Source: an uncultured Micrococcales bacterium
GTDB lineage: Bacteria; Actinomycetota; Actinomycetes; Actinomycetales; Microbacteriaceae
DNA length: 30,434 nucleotides
Reading direction: 5' to 3'
NCBI GenBank assembly: GCA_903831585.1
Contig: CAIKYE010000183.1
Location: 1 to 30,434 of the forward strand
In this document: positions 15,506-22,589 of the stretch, in pieces
Layout of the letters: each line of letters starts with the position of its first letter
Numbering within the stretch: the stretch's first letter is position 1
Position numbers and translations under genes: made by a program
The notes under the pieces: generated by a model
What the model was told of the DNA's origin: nothing
Database searches by the model: none
Seen by the model: the letters and a program-made list of their open reading frames with translations, nothing else

Positions 15506-16327
15506 TTAACTGCTGAGCCCTGCTCTTTTCAGTATGCCCTTAGCCTGAATCATTATTGGCTTGTCGACCATCTGGCCTCCGACCTGTGCGGCACCTTCGG
15601 TTGATGCCAAAACCGTTCTTGCCCATTCGATCTTTTCTAGGGATACTTCGAAAGCCTGGTGAACTGGTTCAATCTGAGCCGGGTGAATCACAAGCTTGCC
15701 ACCGAAGCCCAGTTCATTGGCGTGTTTCGCCTCTGCAAGAACCGCGTCCATATCTTTGATGTCTGCGGATGGCGAGTCCCAGGGCCTCGATATACCAGCA
15801 GTAATAGAGGCTAAAAGAATTCGAACCCTTGCGTGGTCGTGTAGCACGGGCGAGCTAGAGCCCATCTCGGCGGCAAAGTCCATGCCACCGAAGGCGAGTT
15901 TATGAACTCGCGAGTCGGCTGCAATCTCATCGACGTTTTTTAGTCCAAGTCCCGACTCGACGATTCCGATCAAGGAGAGATTTTTCGGAAGGTTTGGAAG
16001 GTTATTCACTAACTCAACTTTTGGAACCAAGATGGCAATAAGGTTTGGATTGATATTCGAAGCATCGATTAGAGAAGGAAGTTCTACCTTGAGTCGGTCG
16101 CTGTTTACTCTAACAATTAGTGGGCATCCCGCTGAGAGTAGATTTGTTTTCAGAGCCTCGAGCACGTTAGAAAGTGCGATGTCCTTATCGACATCTAGTA
16201 CCGAGTCTTCGAGATCGAGGATCACCAGATCTGCTCCCGAAGCCCTAGCTTTGTCAAAGCGCTCTGGCCTGACGCCTGGAACAAATAATGCGGTGCGAGA
16301 AAGATCAAGGGCCTCGTGAATAGACAA
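15506..16327 (-). CDS. CitE/HpcH-type lyase, putative citramalyl-CoA lyase
   Basis: The 273-residue protein is a stand-alone HpcH/HpaI-CitE family lyase with a TIM barrel. RTALFVPGVRPERFDKA (11-27), LVILDLEDSV, LIVRVNS, VESGLGL, FGGMDFAAEMG and KLVIHPAQIEPVHQAF are the usual CoA-, magnesium- and substrate-binding stretches. Such enzymes split malyl-, methylmalyl- or citramalyl-CoA. No citrate lyase alpha or gamma subunit genes are nearby, so it is not a citrate lyase subunit. The start is TTG directly after the fumarase stop (TAATTG), with GAGGGG 8 bases upstream. Together with the fumarase and CoA-transferase, citramalyl-CoA to acetyl-CoA plus pyruvate is the likely reaction. Confidence 0.87.
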   Translation of the reverse strand: MSIHEALDLSRTALFVPGVRPERFDKARASGADLVILDLEDSVLDVDKDIALSNVLEALKTNLLSAGCPLIVRVNSDRLKVELPSLIDASNINPNLIAILVPKVELVNNLPNLPKNLSLIGIVESGLGLKNVDEIAADSRVHKLAFGGMDFAAEMGSSSPVLHDHARVRILLASITAGISRPWDSPSADIKDMDAVLAEAKHANELGFGGKLVIHPAQIEPVHQAFEVSLEKIEWARTVLASTEGAAQVGGQMVDKPIMIQAKGILKRAGLSS

Positions 16328-17992
16328 TTATGAATCCCCTCTCAGGCGGGGCTTCGATAAATGGATTGGTTTTTTATCGTCGGGCTTGAAGAAGTCGTTA
16401 CCTTTGTCATCGATTACTACGAAGGCCGGAAAGTTTTCGACCTGGATCTTGTAGACGGCTTCCATACCTAGGTCCTCGTGGTCGATAGATTCGACCGAGT
16501 GAATATTCTCTTGTGCAATTAATGCCGCCGGCCCTCCGATGGTTCCGAGATAAAAGCCGCCGTTTTCGGCGCAAGATTTAGTGACTATAGAAGATCGGTT
16601 TCCCTTGGCAAGCATCACCATAGACCCGCCTGCTTCTTGCAACATTGGCACGTAGCTATCCATTCTGCCGGCGGTTGTGGGCCCAAATGATCCGGTGACG
16701 TAGCCTTCTGGAGTCTTAGAAGGACCGGCGTAATAGACCGGGTGGTTCTTCATATAGTCGGGAAGGTCTTGGCCGGCGGCCAACATTTCGCGGAACCTGG
16801 CGTGGGCTATGTCTCGGGCCACGATCATCGGTCCAGAAAGAAGTACTCTGGTCCCCACCGGAAGAGCACTGAGTCTCTTTTGAATTTCCTTCATTGGAAG
16901 CGTGAGGTCAATCGCTGTTGAGTCACCTTTTTCCATCGCCGAAAGTATGTCTTGTTCTGGCAGGTGCTTTGCTGGATCGTGCTCCAGTTGCTCGATGTGC
17001 ACGCCCGATTCATCGATCCGGGCCAGGACCTGTCGGTCTGCAGAACACGACACAGCAATCGCTATCGGAAGCGAACCGTTATGGCGAGGAAGTCTAATGA
17101 CGCGAACATCATGGCAGAAGTATTTTCCGCCGAACTGAGCTCCAAAGCCCATTGTCTGCGTGAGCTCGAACACCTTTTTCTCAAAGTCGAGGTCGCGGAA
17201 TCCGGAACCCGTCGTTCCTCCCTCAGCTGGTAGCTCGTCTAGGTAGTGAGCAGAGGCGAGCTTCGCAGTTTTGAGTGCAAACTCTGCAGTCGTTCCGCCA
17301 ATAACTACAGCCAGGTGGTACGGAGGACAGGCGGCTGTACCAATACTCTCAATCTTTTCTTTTAGGAAATCCAGCATTCTAGTTTCGTCGAGTATCGCCT
17401 TAGTCTCCTGATATAAAAAAGACTTGTTGGCGCTTCCGCCCCCTTTGGCCATAAACAGAAACTCGTAGCTTGGCCCCTTGGACATCTTGATGTCAATCTC
17501 GGCCGGCATGTTATTGCCGGTGTTCGTTTCTTCCCAGAGCGTTTTGGGAGACAACTGAGAGTATCGAAGGTTAAGGTCTTTGTATGCGCGATAGATTCCC
17601 TTAGACAGGTGCGCCTCGTCTTCGCCGTCGGTCAACACCTGATTACCTCGCTTAGCAAAAACGATTGCCGTTCCGGTGTCTTGACACATCGGTAAGACTT
17701 GACCGGCCGATACGTTAGCGTTCTTTAGTAGATCCAGGGCAACGAACTTATCGTTGTTGGAGGCCTCCGAGTCGAACAGGATTGAGCTCAGCTGCTCAAG
17801 GTGCGATTTCCTTAGGTAGAAGTTGACTTCCTTAAATGCCTCGTAGCTTAGGTCCTCAAGTGCCTGTCCTGATATCTCCAGGAAGCTTTGGTCACCGATC
17901 TGAGCGGTTTTCACCCCTGCGTCACCCAACGGCCTAGACTCGAACGTCTTCCTGCCTAATGGCAAAAGCTCGGAGTATTGATAATCTTCCAT
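16328..17992 (-). CDS. class I [4Fe-4S] fumarate hydratase / mesaconase
   Basis: The 554-residue class I hydratase carries the alpha and beta domains on one chain, as in E. coli FumA. Cluster ligands are Cys103 (MCQDTGTA), Cys222 (AACPPY) and Cys316 (SCSADR), each two positions before the FumA ligands. FGPTTAGRMDSY lies in the C-terminal domain. Class I fumarases can also hydrate mesaconate to (S)-citramalate. In an island with a CoA-transferase and a CitE-like lyase, mesaconase is the more telling role. A housekeeping fumarase would not be expected here, and actinobacteria usually rely on class II FumC. The ATG at 17992 has no clear ribosome site. It forms an operon with citE. Confidence 0.88.
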   Translation of the reverse strand: MEDYQYSELLPLGRKTFESRPLGDAGVKTAQIGDQSFLEISGQALEDLSYEAFKEVNFYLRKSHLEQLSSILFDSEASNNDKFVALDLLKNANVSAGQVLPMCQDTGTAIVFAKRGNQVLTDGEDEAHLSKGIYRAYKDLNLRYSQLSPKTLWEETNTGNNMPAEIDIKMSKGPSYEFLFMAKGGGSANKSFLYQETKAILDETRMLDFLKEKIESIGTAACPPYHLAVVIGGTTAEFALKTAKLASAHYLDELPAEGGTTGSGFRDLDFEKKVFELTQTMGFGAQFGGKYFCHDVRVIRLPRHNGSLPIAIAVSCSADRQVLARIDESGVHIEQLEHDPAKHLPEQDILSAMEKGDSTAIDLTLPMKEIQKRLSALPVGTRVLLSGPMIVARDIAHARFREMLAAGQDLPDYMKNHPVYYAGPSKTPEGYVTGSFGPTTAGRMDSYVPMLQEAGGSMVMLAKGNRSSIVTKSCAENGGFYLGTIGGPAALIAQENIHSVESIDHEDLGMEAVYKIQVENFPAFVVIDDKGNDFFKPDDKKPIHLSKPRLRGDS

Positions 17993-18019
17993 CTAAATAG
18001 TCTGCCACGTTATAGAAAA

Positions 18020-18038
18020 TCGGGAGAAACCCTCCCGA
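18020..18038 (-). terminator. hairpin with T-run in the fumarase leader
   Basis: TCGGGAG (18020-18026) and CTCCCGA (18032-18038) form a perfect 7-bp stem with a 5-base loop. On the minus strand it is followed by TTTTC, as in an intrinsic terminator, and it lies 28 bases upstream of the fumarase start. It may stop read-through from the lipoprotein gene, attenuate the fumarase operon, or be an operator. Confidence 0.55.
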
Positions 18039-18095
18039 AATGGCTCTATAGAGGCGTGCAAACCGAAAATCGCTGCCACTCAGGCTCCAAATAAA

Positions 18096-18124
18096 GGTTG
18101 TGGGTTCGAGTCCCTCCAAGCGCA
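18096..18124 (+). repeat. tRNA-Arg 3' fragment C (att-like direct repeat)
   Basis: GGTTGTGGGTTCGAGTCCCT and the following bases copy tRNA-Arg from the T arm to the discriminator with two mismatches. The likeness continues through the terminator to about 18165. Upstream sequence does not form the rest of a tRNA. It marks the right end of the island. Its terminator loop (TCTCACGAGG) matches the intact gene better than fragment B does. Confidence 0.88.
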
Positions 18125-18130
18125 CGATAG

Positions 18131-18160
18131 CCCGGTTTCTTCTCACGAGGACCGGGTTTT
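18131..18160 (+). terminator. terminator-like hairpin after tRNA fragment C
   Basis: CCCGGT (18131-18136) pairs with ACCGGG (18151-18156), followed by TTTT. It is the third copy of the tRNA-Arg terminator and points out of the island. Confidence 0.75.
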
Positions 18161-18220
18161 CGCACAGGCTGATTTCTCAAGGGTTTTGAGGATTCTGCCT
18201 TTCAGCGGATGAATCAAAAT

Positions 18221-18793
18221 CTATGGCGTCATACCGAGCATCGTGAAAAACATCATATTCATGTTGTGTGTTAACCCTGTTTTGCCGGCTTGTTGATCGT
18301 ACGAGTGATTTAAATCAAGGTAAAAATCGCCAAGGGGGGTGCCATCACTTTGGTAGGTGCCAAACATCTGCCAAACTGCGCTTCCAGACTCAATTCCTGG
18401 TTCTATAGCTAGAGATAAGACCTCGACGCATGTTTGCTGGGCCTGATCTTCATTTCCTGAAAGCATAACCAGAGGAATGTTTCCGTCTGCTTGGCCATCC
18501 CTAAACTGGGTTGCTCCTAATGTCGTAGCCCAGTTGATTAAGTCACTACATTCGGCATCGGCGGAGTCTGTAATCAATGATTTCTGAAACCAGACTTGAA
18601 AGTTTTGCTGATTCCCCGCATCACTGAGCCAATTTCCACCCTCAACATCTCCAGCTGAATAGCCAAGAGGGGGTGTCGCGACTGCGGCATCTATAATTTT
18701 TCGCGCCTTGGCAGAATCTGAACCCGGGCCACAAGCCTGGAAAGTCAATAGCAGTATTAGCCCCAGTGCTATTGCAACGAGTGCTTTTCGCAT
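18221..18793 (-). CDS. putative lipoprotein, function unknown
   Basis: The product has 190 residues. It starts with MRK, a hydrophobic run of about 14 residues, and TFQAC, an acceptable lipobox, so Cys21 would be lipidated and the protein anchored outside the membrane. The mature part has two further Cys residues (near 82 and 117) that could pair. I recognise no family. It ends in a Met-rich stretch (HNMNMMFFTMLGM). An AGGCGG ribosome site lies 5 bases before the ATG. It lies just outside the island's right repeat and probably belongs to the older chromosome. Confidence 0.7.
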   Translation of the reverse strand: MRKALVAIALGLILLLTFQACGPGSDSAKARKIIDAAVATPPLGYSAGDVEGGNWLSDAGNQQNFQVWFQKSLITDSADAECSDLINWATTLGATQFRDGQADGNIPLVMLSGNEDQAQQTCVEVLSLAIEPGIESGSAVWQMFGTYQSDGTPLGDFYLDLNHSYDQQAGKTGLTHNMNMMFFTMLGMTP

Positions 18794-18943
18794 TTAACCG
18801 CCTAACGTATGTGTATTTGAGCAGTTCTGCGAAACCAGGGAGGGTTTAGCGTGCTAGACCCGAGTATGGCAGGTCGGCTGCCTGAGTCAATGCAAACGGG
18901 AACGGTCTCAAGATAAGAGATTTGGTGTTTGAATCTACTTCTG

Positions 18944-19615
18944 CTAATCCACGGGGAGCTTTAGAACCCGACCGAGCCGAGCCACTGCTGAGTTGAGAGA
19001 ACCTACCGGGTTCACCTTTGTAAAGAGGAACAGCCCATAGAGGGCGAGGGCGGCCCAGGGTGCGAAGAGCGCTGTGGTCAAAGCGATCGCTCCATAGACG
19101 GTCAGCAGCACACTATAAGCCGAAGCCATTTTCTGTAATTCTTTTCCGGTGAACGGTGAATCACTTGTCACGGTTAGAGGTCGTTTTTTCATGGCGAGCA
19201 AGAAGAGCAGTTGCATTGGCCCTTCAATGAAAATTAGAAGACCAAAGTAAAACACGGCTGTTGCCATGTTGGGGGTATTTATGTTCTCGCCCAGTAGTGC
19301 CGCTCCTGCTGGAACCAGAGCCGCAATCATGAAACCAAGTCCATGGTGCCAGACCATGAGCGCATGCGGTTTCCCGGCGAATTGTGAGTAGACGTGGTAC
19401 TGATACCAAACCGCGTAGAGCACAAAGAAGCCCATTAGAAACGAGAAGAATATTGGCCATTCGTGCAACAAAGCGCTATTCAAATCAGGCTCTTCCGAGA
19501 TCTTCATGACAGCGCCGACAAGGTCGAGCCCTAAGAGCGTTAGGGCGATGGCATAGATGCCGTCACCTAATGCATCAATTCGAGAATGCTCTATGTCGGG
19601 AAATTTCTTGGCCAT
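18944..19615 (-). CDS. TMEM175-like (DUF1211) membrane protein, potential potassium channel
   Basis: This 223-residue protein has about six membrane segments. The first carries HSRIDALGDGIYAIALTLLG, matching the RxxxFSDG...AI..TLL signature of bacterial TMEM175/DUF1211 potassium channels. Two signature residues differ here (Leu-Gly for Phe-Ser), so channel activity is less certain. The other segments lie near 45-65, 85-105, 115-130, 160-180 and 185-203. AGGAG lies 5 bases before the ATG. The gene is followed by the lipoprotein on the same strand, about 150 bases apart, with no functional link visible. Confidence 0.8.
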   Translation of the reverse strand: MAKKFPDIEHSRIDALGDGIYAIALTLLGLDLVGAVMKISEEPDLNSALLHEWPIFFSFLMGFFVLYAVWYQYHVYSQFAGKPHALMVWHHGLGFMIAALVPAGAALLGENINTPNMATAVFYFGLLIFIEGPMQLLFLLAMKKRPLTVTSDSPFTGKELQKMASAYSVLLTVYGAIALTTALFAPWAALALYGLFLFTKVNPVGSLNSAVARLGRVLKLPVD

Positions 19616-19678
19616 TACATCTCCTAATTTTGAAAAATACTAGCAGCGCACCGATGTTTCTATAGCAACGCGCGACGG

Positions 19679-21259
19679 TTAGATTGAGCTGTTTCTCGAT
19701 TCGAGCACGGCCATCGCGGCATTGTGTCCGGCGATTCCGCTAACAGCACCACCGCGCCTAGCTGTCGAACCGCAGAACAGAATGCCGTCAACGCCTGAGT
19801 CAACACCCCAGCGTTGAGAGGATGTTTCGAACATTGCGTCATCTTTCGCGAAAGGCCAACTCAGCGGCGCGTGAAAGATGTTTCCACCGGGCAAGCCGAG
19901 CGCATCCTCAAGATCTTGCGTTGTCTTGGTCTCAATGCATGGCTGGCCGTCAGCATCGATTAGCAACAAATCACGAATGTCTTCTGCGAGCACCGAGTTG
20001 ATCGAAGCAATTGCCGCCTGCTCGAGTGCATCGCGCATCTCATCGTGATTGCGACCGGCAAGCAGCGTATGTGGTGTGTGCAGAGCAAACACCGTCAGTG
20101 TTTGCGCCCCAGATGCCTGCAGCTCTGGTCCGAGAATGCTCGGGTCGGTTAGCGAATGACAATAAATCTCGCATGGCAGCGGGTTAGGAATCTCGCCGCG
20201 AACCGCCTGATCGAATGCCGTTTGAAGTTGTTCGAAATTCTCGTTGATGTGAAAGGTGCCGCCGAAAGCCGCAACCGGGTCGGTTCCTGACTTTAGTTTC
20301 GGCAAACGCTTTAGCAACATGTTCACCTTGACCTGGGCACCTTCGATGCTGTGCTTCGAGGATTGCCCGAGCAGCGCATGCAAGACCGGTTCTGAAACGT
20401 TCGCCAGAATATGTCTTGCCGAAACCGAATTAGTTTCGCCGTTCTCGCGATAACTAACCGTGCGAGTTTTGCTGACGGCTGACTCCGTGCTGATCGAGAA
20501 CACGTCACAACCAGTTTTGAGTTCGGCACCAAGTTCACGTGCGCGGTTTGCCATCGAGGTGGTCACAGCACCCATGCCGCCAACTGGAATGCTCCACTCG
20601 CCGGTTTCGTTGCCAATCACGTGATACAAAAAGCAAATGTTCGCATCGAGTTCCGCGTCATGATTCGACGCGAAGGTTCCGATTAGTGCATCGGTCATCA
20701 CAACACCGCGAACCAGGTCACTCTCGAAAGTGTTCTCAATTGTTTGGCCAATTGGTTCGACGAAAAACTCTCGCCATAGTTCGGGCCCGAGAAGTTCGGC
20801 CACCTCGCTCTCGGTGCGCAAAGGTTCGAGCACCGTGCCAAAAAGTTTTTGTGCGATTAGCTCGGTTTTGGCATAGAACTCATTCCATCGATCAAAGTCG
20901 CTAGCCGCGTTTATCGATGCGAAAGACGCTTCTGTAGCACCGGCGTCATCCTTGTCGATAAGCAACCCATGGCCAGTTGCAGGGTCGGGGGTGAATGAAC
21001 CAAAGCGACGAGGTGCGAGTTCGACCTCGAGACCTAGGTCTTTGATGATTTGTTTTGGCAGCAGGCTCACTAGGTATGAGTAACGCGAGAGCCTGGCGTC
21101 GATTCCCTTGAAAGACTTGGCAGATATAGCTGCGCCGCCCAGGACGTCTTGCTTTTCCAACACCAAGACAGAAAGCCCGGCCTTGGCGAGATATCCAGCG
21201 GCAACTAGGCCGTTGTGGCCCCCACCGATAATCGCGACGTCGAAGTTCGAATCAAACAT
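19679..21259 (-). CDS. phytoene desaturase-like FAD-dependent oxidoreductase (PYROXD2 type)
   Basis: The 526-residue flavoprotein has an N-terminal FAD site, VAIIGGGHNGLVAAGYLAKAG, with LVLEKQDVLGGAA after it. The C-terminal FAD-contact segment, FCGSTARRGGAVSGIAGHNA, is typical of the CrtI/PYROXD2 superfamily. The central part (SIPVGGMGAVTTSMANRARELGAEL) is the usual hinge before the substrate domain. No carotenoid genes lie nearby, and the sequence fits the PYROXD2-like branch, whose substrates are mostly unknown. It is transcribed away from the ABC-sulfatase operon, sharing a 273-base intergenic region. That may mean joint control, but this is only inference. No ribosome site is obvious before the ATG, so the message may be leaderless. 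Confidence 0.83.
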   Translation of the reverse strand: MFDSNFDVAIIGGGHNGLVAAGYLAKAGLSVLVLEKQDVLGGAAISAKSFKGIDARLSRYSYLVSLLPKQIIKDLGLEVELAPRRFGSFTPDPATGHGLLIDKDDAGATEASFASINAASDFDRWNEFYAKTELIAQKLFGTVLEPLRTESEVAELLGPELWREFFVEPIGQTIENTFESDLVRGVVMTDALIGTFASNHDAELDANICFLYHVIGNETGEWSIPVGGMGAVTTSMANRARELGAELKTGCDVFSISTESAVSKTRTVSYRENGETNSVSARHILANVSEPVLHALLGQSSKHSIEGAQVKVNMLLKRLPKLKSGTDPVAAFGGTFHINENFEQLQTAFDQAVRGEIPNPLPCEIYCHSLTDPSILGPELQASGAQTLTVFALHTPHTLLAGRNHDEMRDALEQAAIASINSVLAEDIRDLLLIDADGQPCIETKTTQDLEDALGLPGGNIFHAPLSWPFAKDDAMFETSSQRWGVDSGVDGILFCGSTARRGGAVSGIAGHNAAMAVLESRNSSI

Positions 21260-21532
21260 TCGCCAAGTTTAGATTGCTGAAACTCATACTTCTGAATTGA
21301 GTGCGGTTGTCTACTTAGTGGGTCTTCTAATTTTTGACCGGGAGACTCATCACTTGAAGGCCGGTGCTTGAAATTCTCGTGCTTTGCAAAAAGTACCCTT
21401 CAGGGAACATTACGAGAACGCGTGACAGCATCGTTACAAAAACTGTTATGCAAGCACCTATCTCTCCTATTAGTTAGGGTGCGAACGACATACTATTCGA
21501 CTAAGACAATGTCTTCTATTGGAGGAAATTTT
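21260..21532. promoter_or_regulatory. divergent intergenic region before the ABC-sulfatase operon
   Basis: These 273 bases hold the promoters of the flavoprotein and ABC operon. TTCTCGT (21374-21380) recurs inverted as ACGAGAA (21412-21418). Centred between them is a hairpin, GTACCCT-tc-AGGGAAC (21393-21408), with one mismatch. The nested symmetry suggests an operator or a structured leader. The riboswitch features I looked for (for example a TPP-type CTGAGA box) are absent. GGAGG (21521-21525) is the ribosome site of the binding protein. Confidence 0.5.
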
Positions 21533-22561
21533 ATGAAAAACAAGACAGTTAGAGCTCTAATTTCATCTGTTTTCGCTGCAGTTCTTGTCATGACTTCTAT
21601 GTCAGCACCAGCTATGTCAGCACCGGCCAAACCGGCCGTGACATCGATCAAAGTTGGTGTGACTGCGATTAACTCAATGGGTGCAATTCAGTACGCGCAA
21701 GACAGTGGAATTTTCAAAAAGGCCGGAATTAATGTGAGCGAATTTGTCACATTCCCCGCTCCGCCGGCTTCGATAGCCGCACTAAACAGCGGGAGCGTGC
21801 AATTCGTTTACGCCCCTTCGATTCCAGTACTTAATTCACTTTTCAACGGTGGCCTTAAGCTGAAAATTGTTGCCGCTGCAGACGGCTACCTCAAGTCTGA
21901 TGTACTTGCTGCCCAGGCTGATCCTTCGCTAGCTGGTCGTCTCGACGACACTGGTGTCTGCATTGCCAAGAGCGGCAAAGTAAAGCGCTGGAAGGACCTA
22001 GCAGGAAAGACAGTCTCAGTTCCTGCCCGTAAAGCTCAGGGTGAAGTAACTATTGCCGCTTCAGTATTAAAAGACGGCGGTGACCCAAACAAAATCAACT
22101 TTGTAACTCTTGGTTTTGGTGAAGTTCTATCTTCGGTTTCTAAGGGAGTAATCGACGCTGGTTTCGTAGTTGAGCCATTCACCTCACTTTGCGCCGCTAG
22201 CGAAGCAACTCTCAAGGGCCCAGGAGTGAACTTCTTCGACCAGGGTGGAGCAGTGGGGCTCTGGGTAACCACAGAAGAGCTTGCACTGAAAAACCCAAAG
22301 TTGGTAGCTGCTTTTGAAAAGTCAATATACGCAGCAGGCGCAGCGGGTATGGCTGCAAAGACAAAGGATGCAGTTCTTCGAGCTTCTTTGAAGATAACAA
22401 AGCAGACTTACGAAGTTGCAAAAGCAGCCAACTCGACCTTCTACCCAAAGACAGTCGTCACAGCAGAGATTCAGTCTGTTGCAGACAAGATGTTTGATCT
22501 CGGGTTCCTGAAGACAAGAAAACTAGTTCGTAAATATCTGCCATCAAGCACCGTCGGGTAA
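21533..22561 (+). CDS. ABC transporter substrate-binding protein (NMT1/SsuA-TauA type)
   Basis: The 342-residue precursor has a Sec signal peptide (MKNKTVRALISSVFAAVLVM, probable cleavage near residue 30 after AMSA) without a lipobox. The mature part fits the NMT1/SsuA/TauA class: SIKVGVTAINSMGAIQYAQD, SGIFKKAGINV, WKDLAGKTVSVPARKAQGE and GVIDAGFVVEPF. These proteins bind taurine, alkanesulfonates, nitrate, pyrimidines or aromatic acids. The frame is open from 21368, but the ATG at 21533 has GGAGG 7 bases upstream and begins the signal peptide. It leads the transporter operon. With a sulfatase downstream, an organosulfate ligand is plausible. Confidence 0.88.
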   Translation: MKNKTVRALISSVFAAVLVMTSMSAPAMSAPAKPAVTSIKVGVTAINSMGAIQYAQDSGIFKKAGINVSEFVTFPAPPASIAALNSGSVQFVYAPSIPVLNSLFNGGLKLKIVAAADGYLKSDVLAAQADPSLAGRLDDTGVCIAKSGKVKRWKDLAGKTVSVPARKAQGEVTIAASVLKDGGDPNKINFVTLGFGEVLSSVSKGVIDAGFVVEPFTSLCAASEATLKGPGVNFFDQGGAVGLWVTTEELALKNPKLVAAFEKSIYAAGAAGMAAKTKDAVLRASLKITKQTYEVAKAANSTFYPKTVVTAEIQSVADKMFDLGFLKTRKLVRKYLPSSTVG

Positions 22562-22589
22562 TCACTACGTAGAGTGAGAAGGACCACCG

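Larger units (their letters stand above)
1599..18124. mobile_element. putative catabolic genomic island flanked by tRNA-Arg 3' fragments
   Basis: The segment lies between direct repeats B (1559-1598) and C (18096-18124), both 3' ends of tRNA-Arg in the same orientation, with the intact tRNA-Arg at 874. Its thirteen protein genes all fit transport, regulation or catabolism and are packed to within about 100 bases of both repeats. No integrase, transposase or excisionase is present, so the island is either fixed after losing its integrase or was moved by one encoded elsewhere. The repeats are seen directly; transfer is inferred. Comparison with a relative carrying one uninterrupted tRNA-Arg locus would settle it. 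Confidence 0.7.

Noticed and set aside
15506..16327. Citrate lyase beta subunit.
   Set aside because: No alpha, gamma or accessory citrate lyase genes are present; the protein resembles stand-alone CitE-like lyases.
16328..17992. Housekeeping TCA-cycle fumarase.
   Set aside because: It lies inside the island, is coupled to a CitE-like lyase and is class I, so a catabolic mesaconase role is preferred, though not proven.
20539..20904. Open frame of 121 codons opposite the flavoprotein gene.
   Set aside because: It is Arg/Ser/His-rich antisense shadow of a well-supported gene and lacks a ribosome site or recognisable domain.
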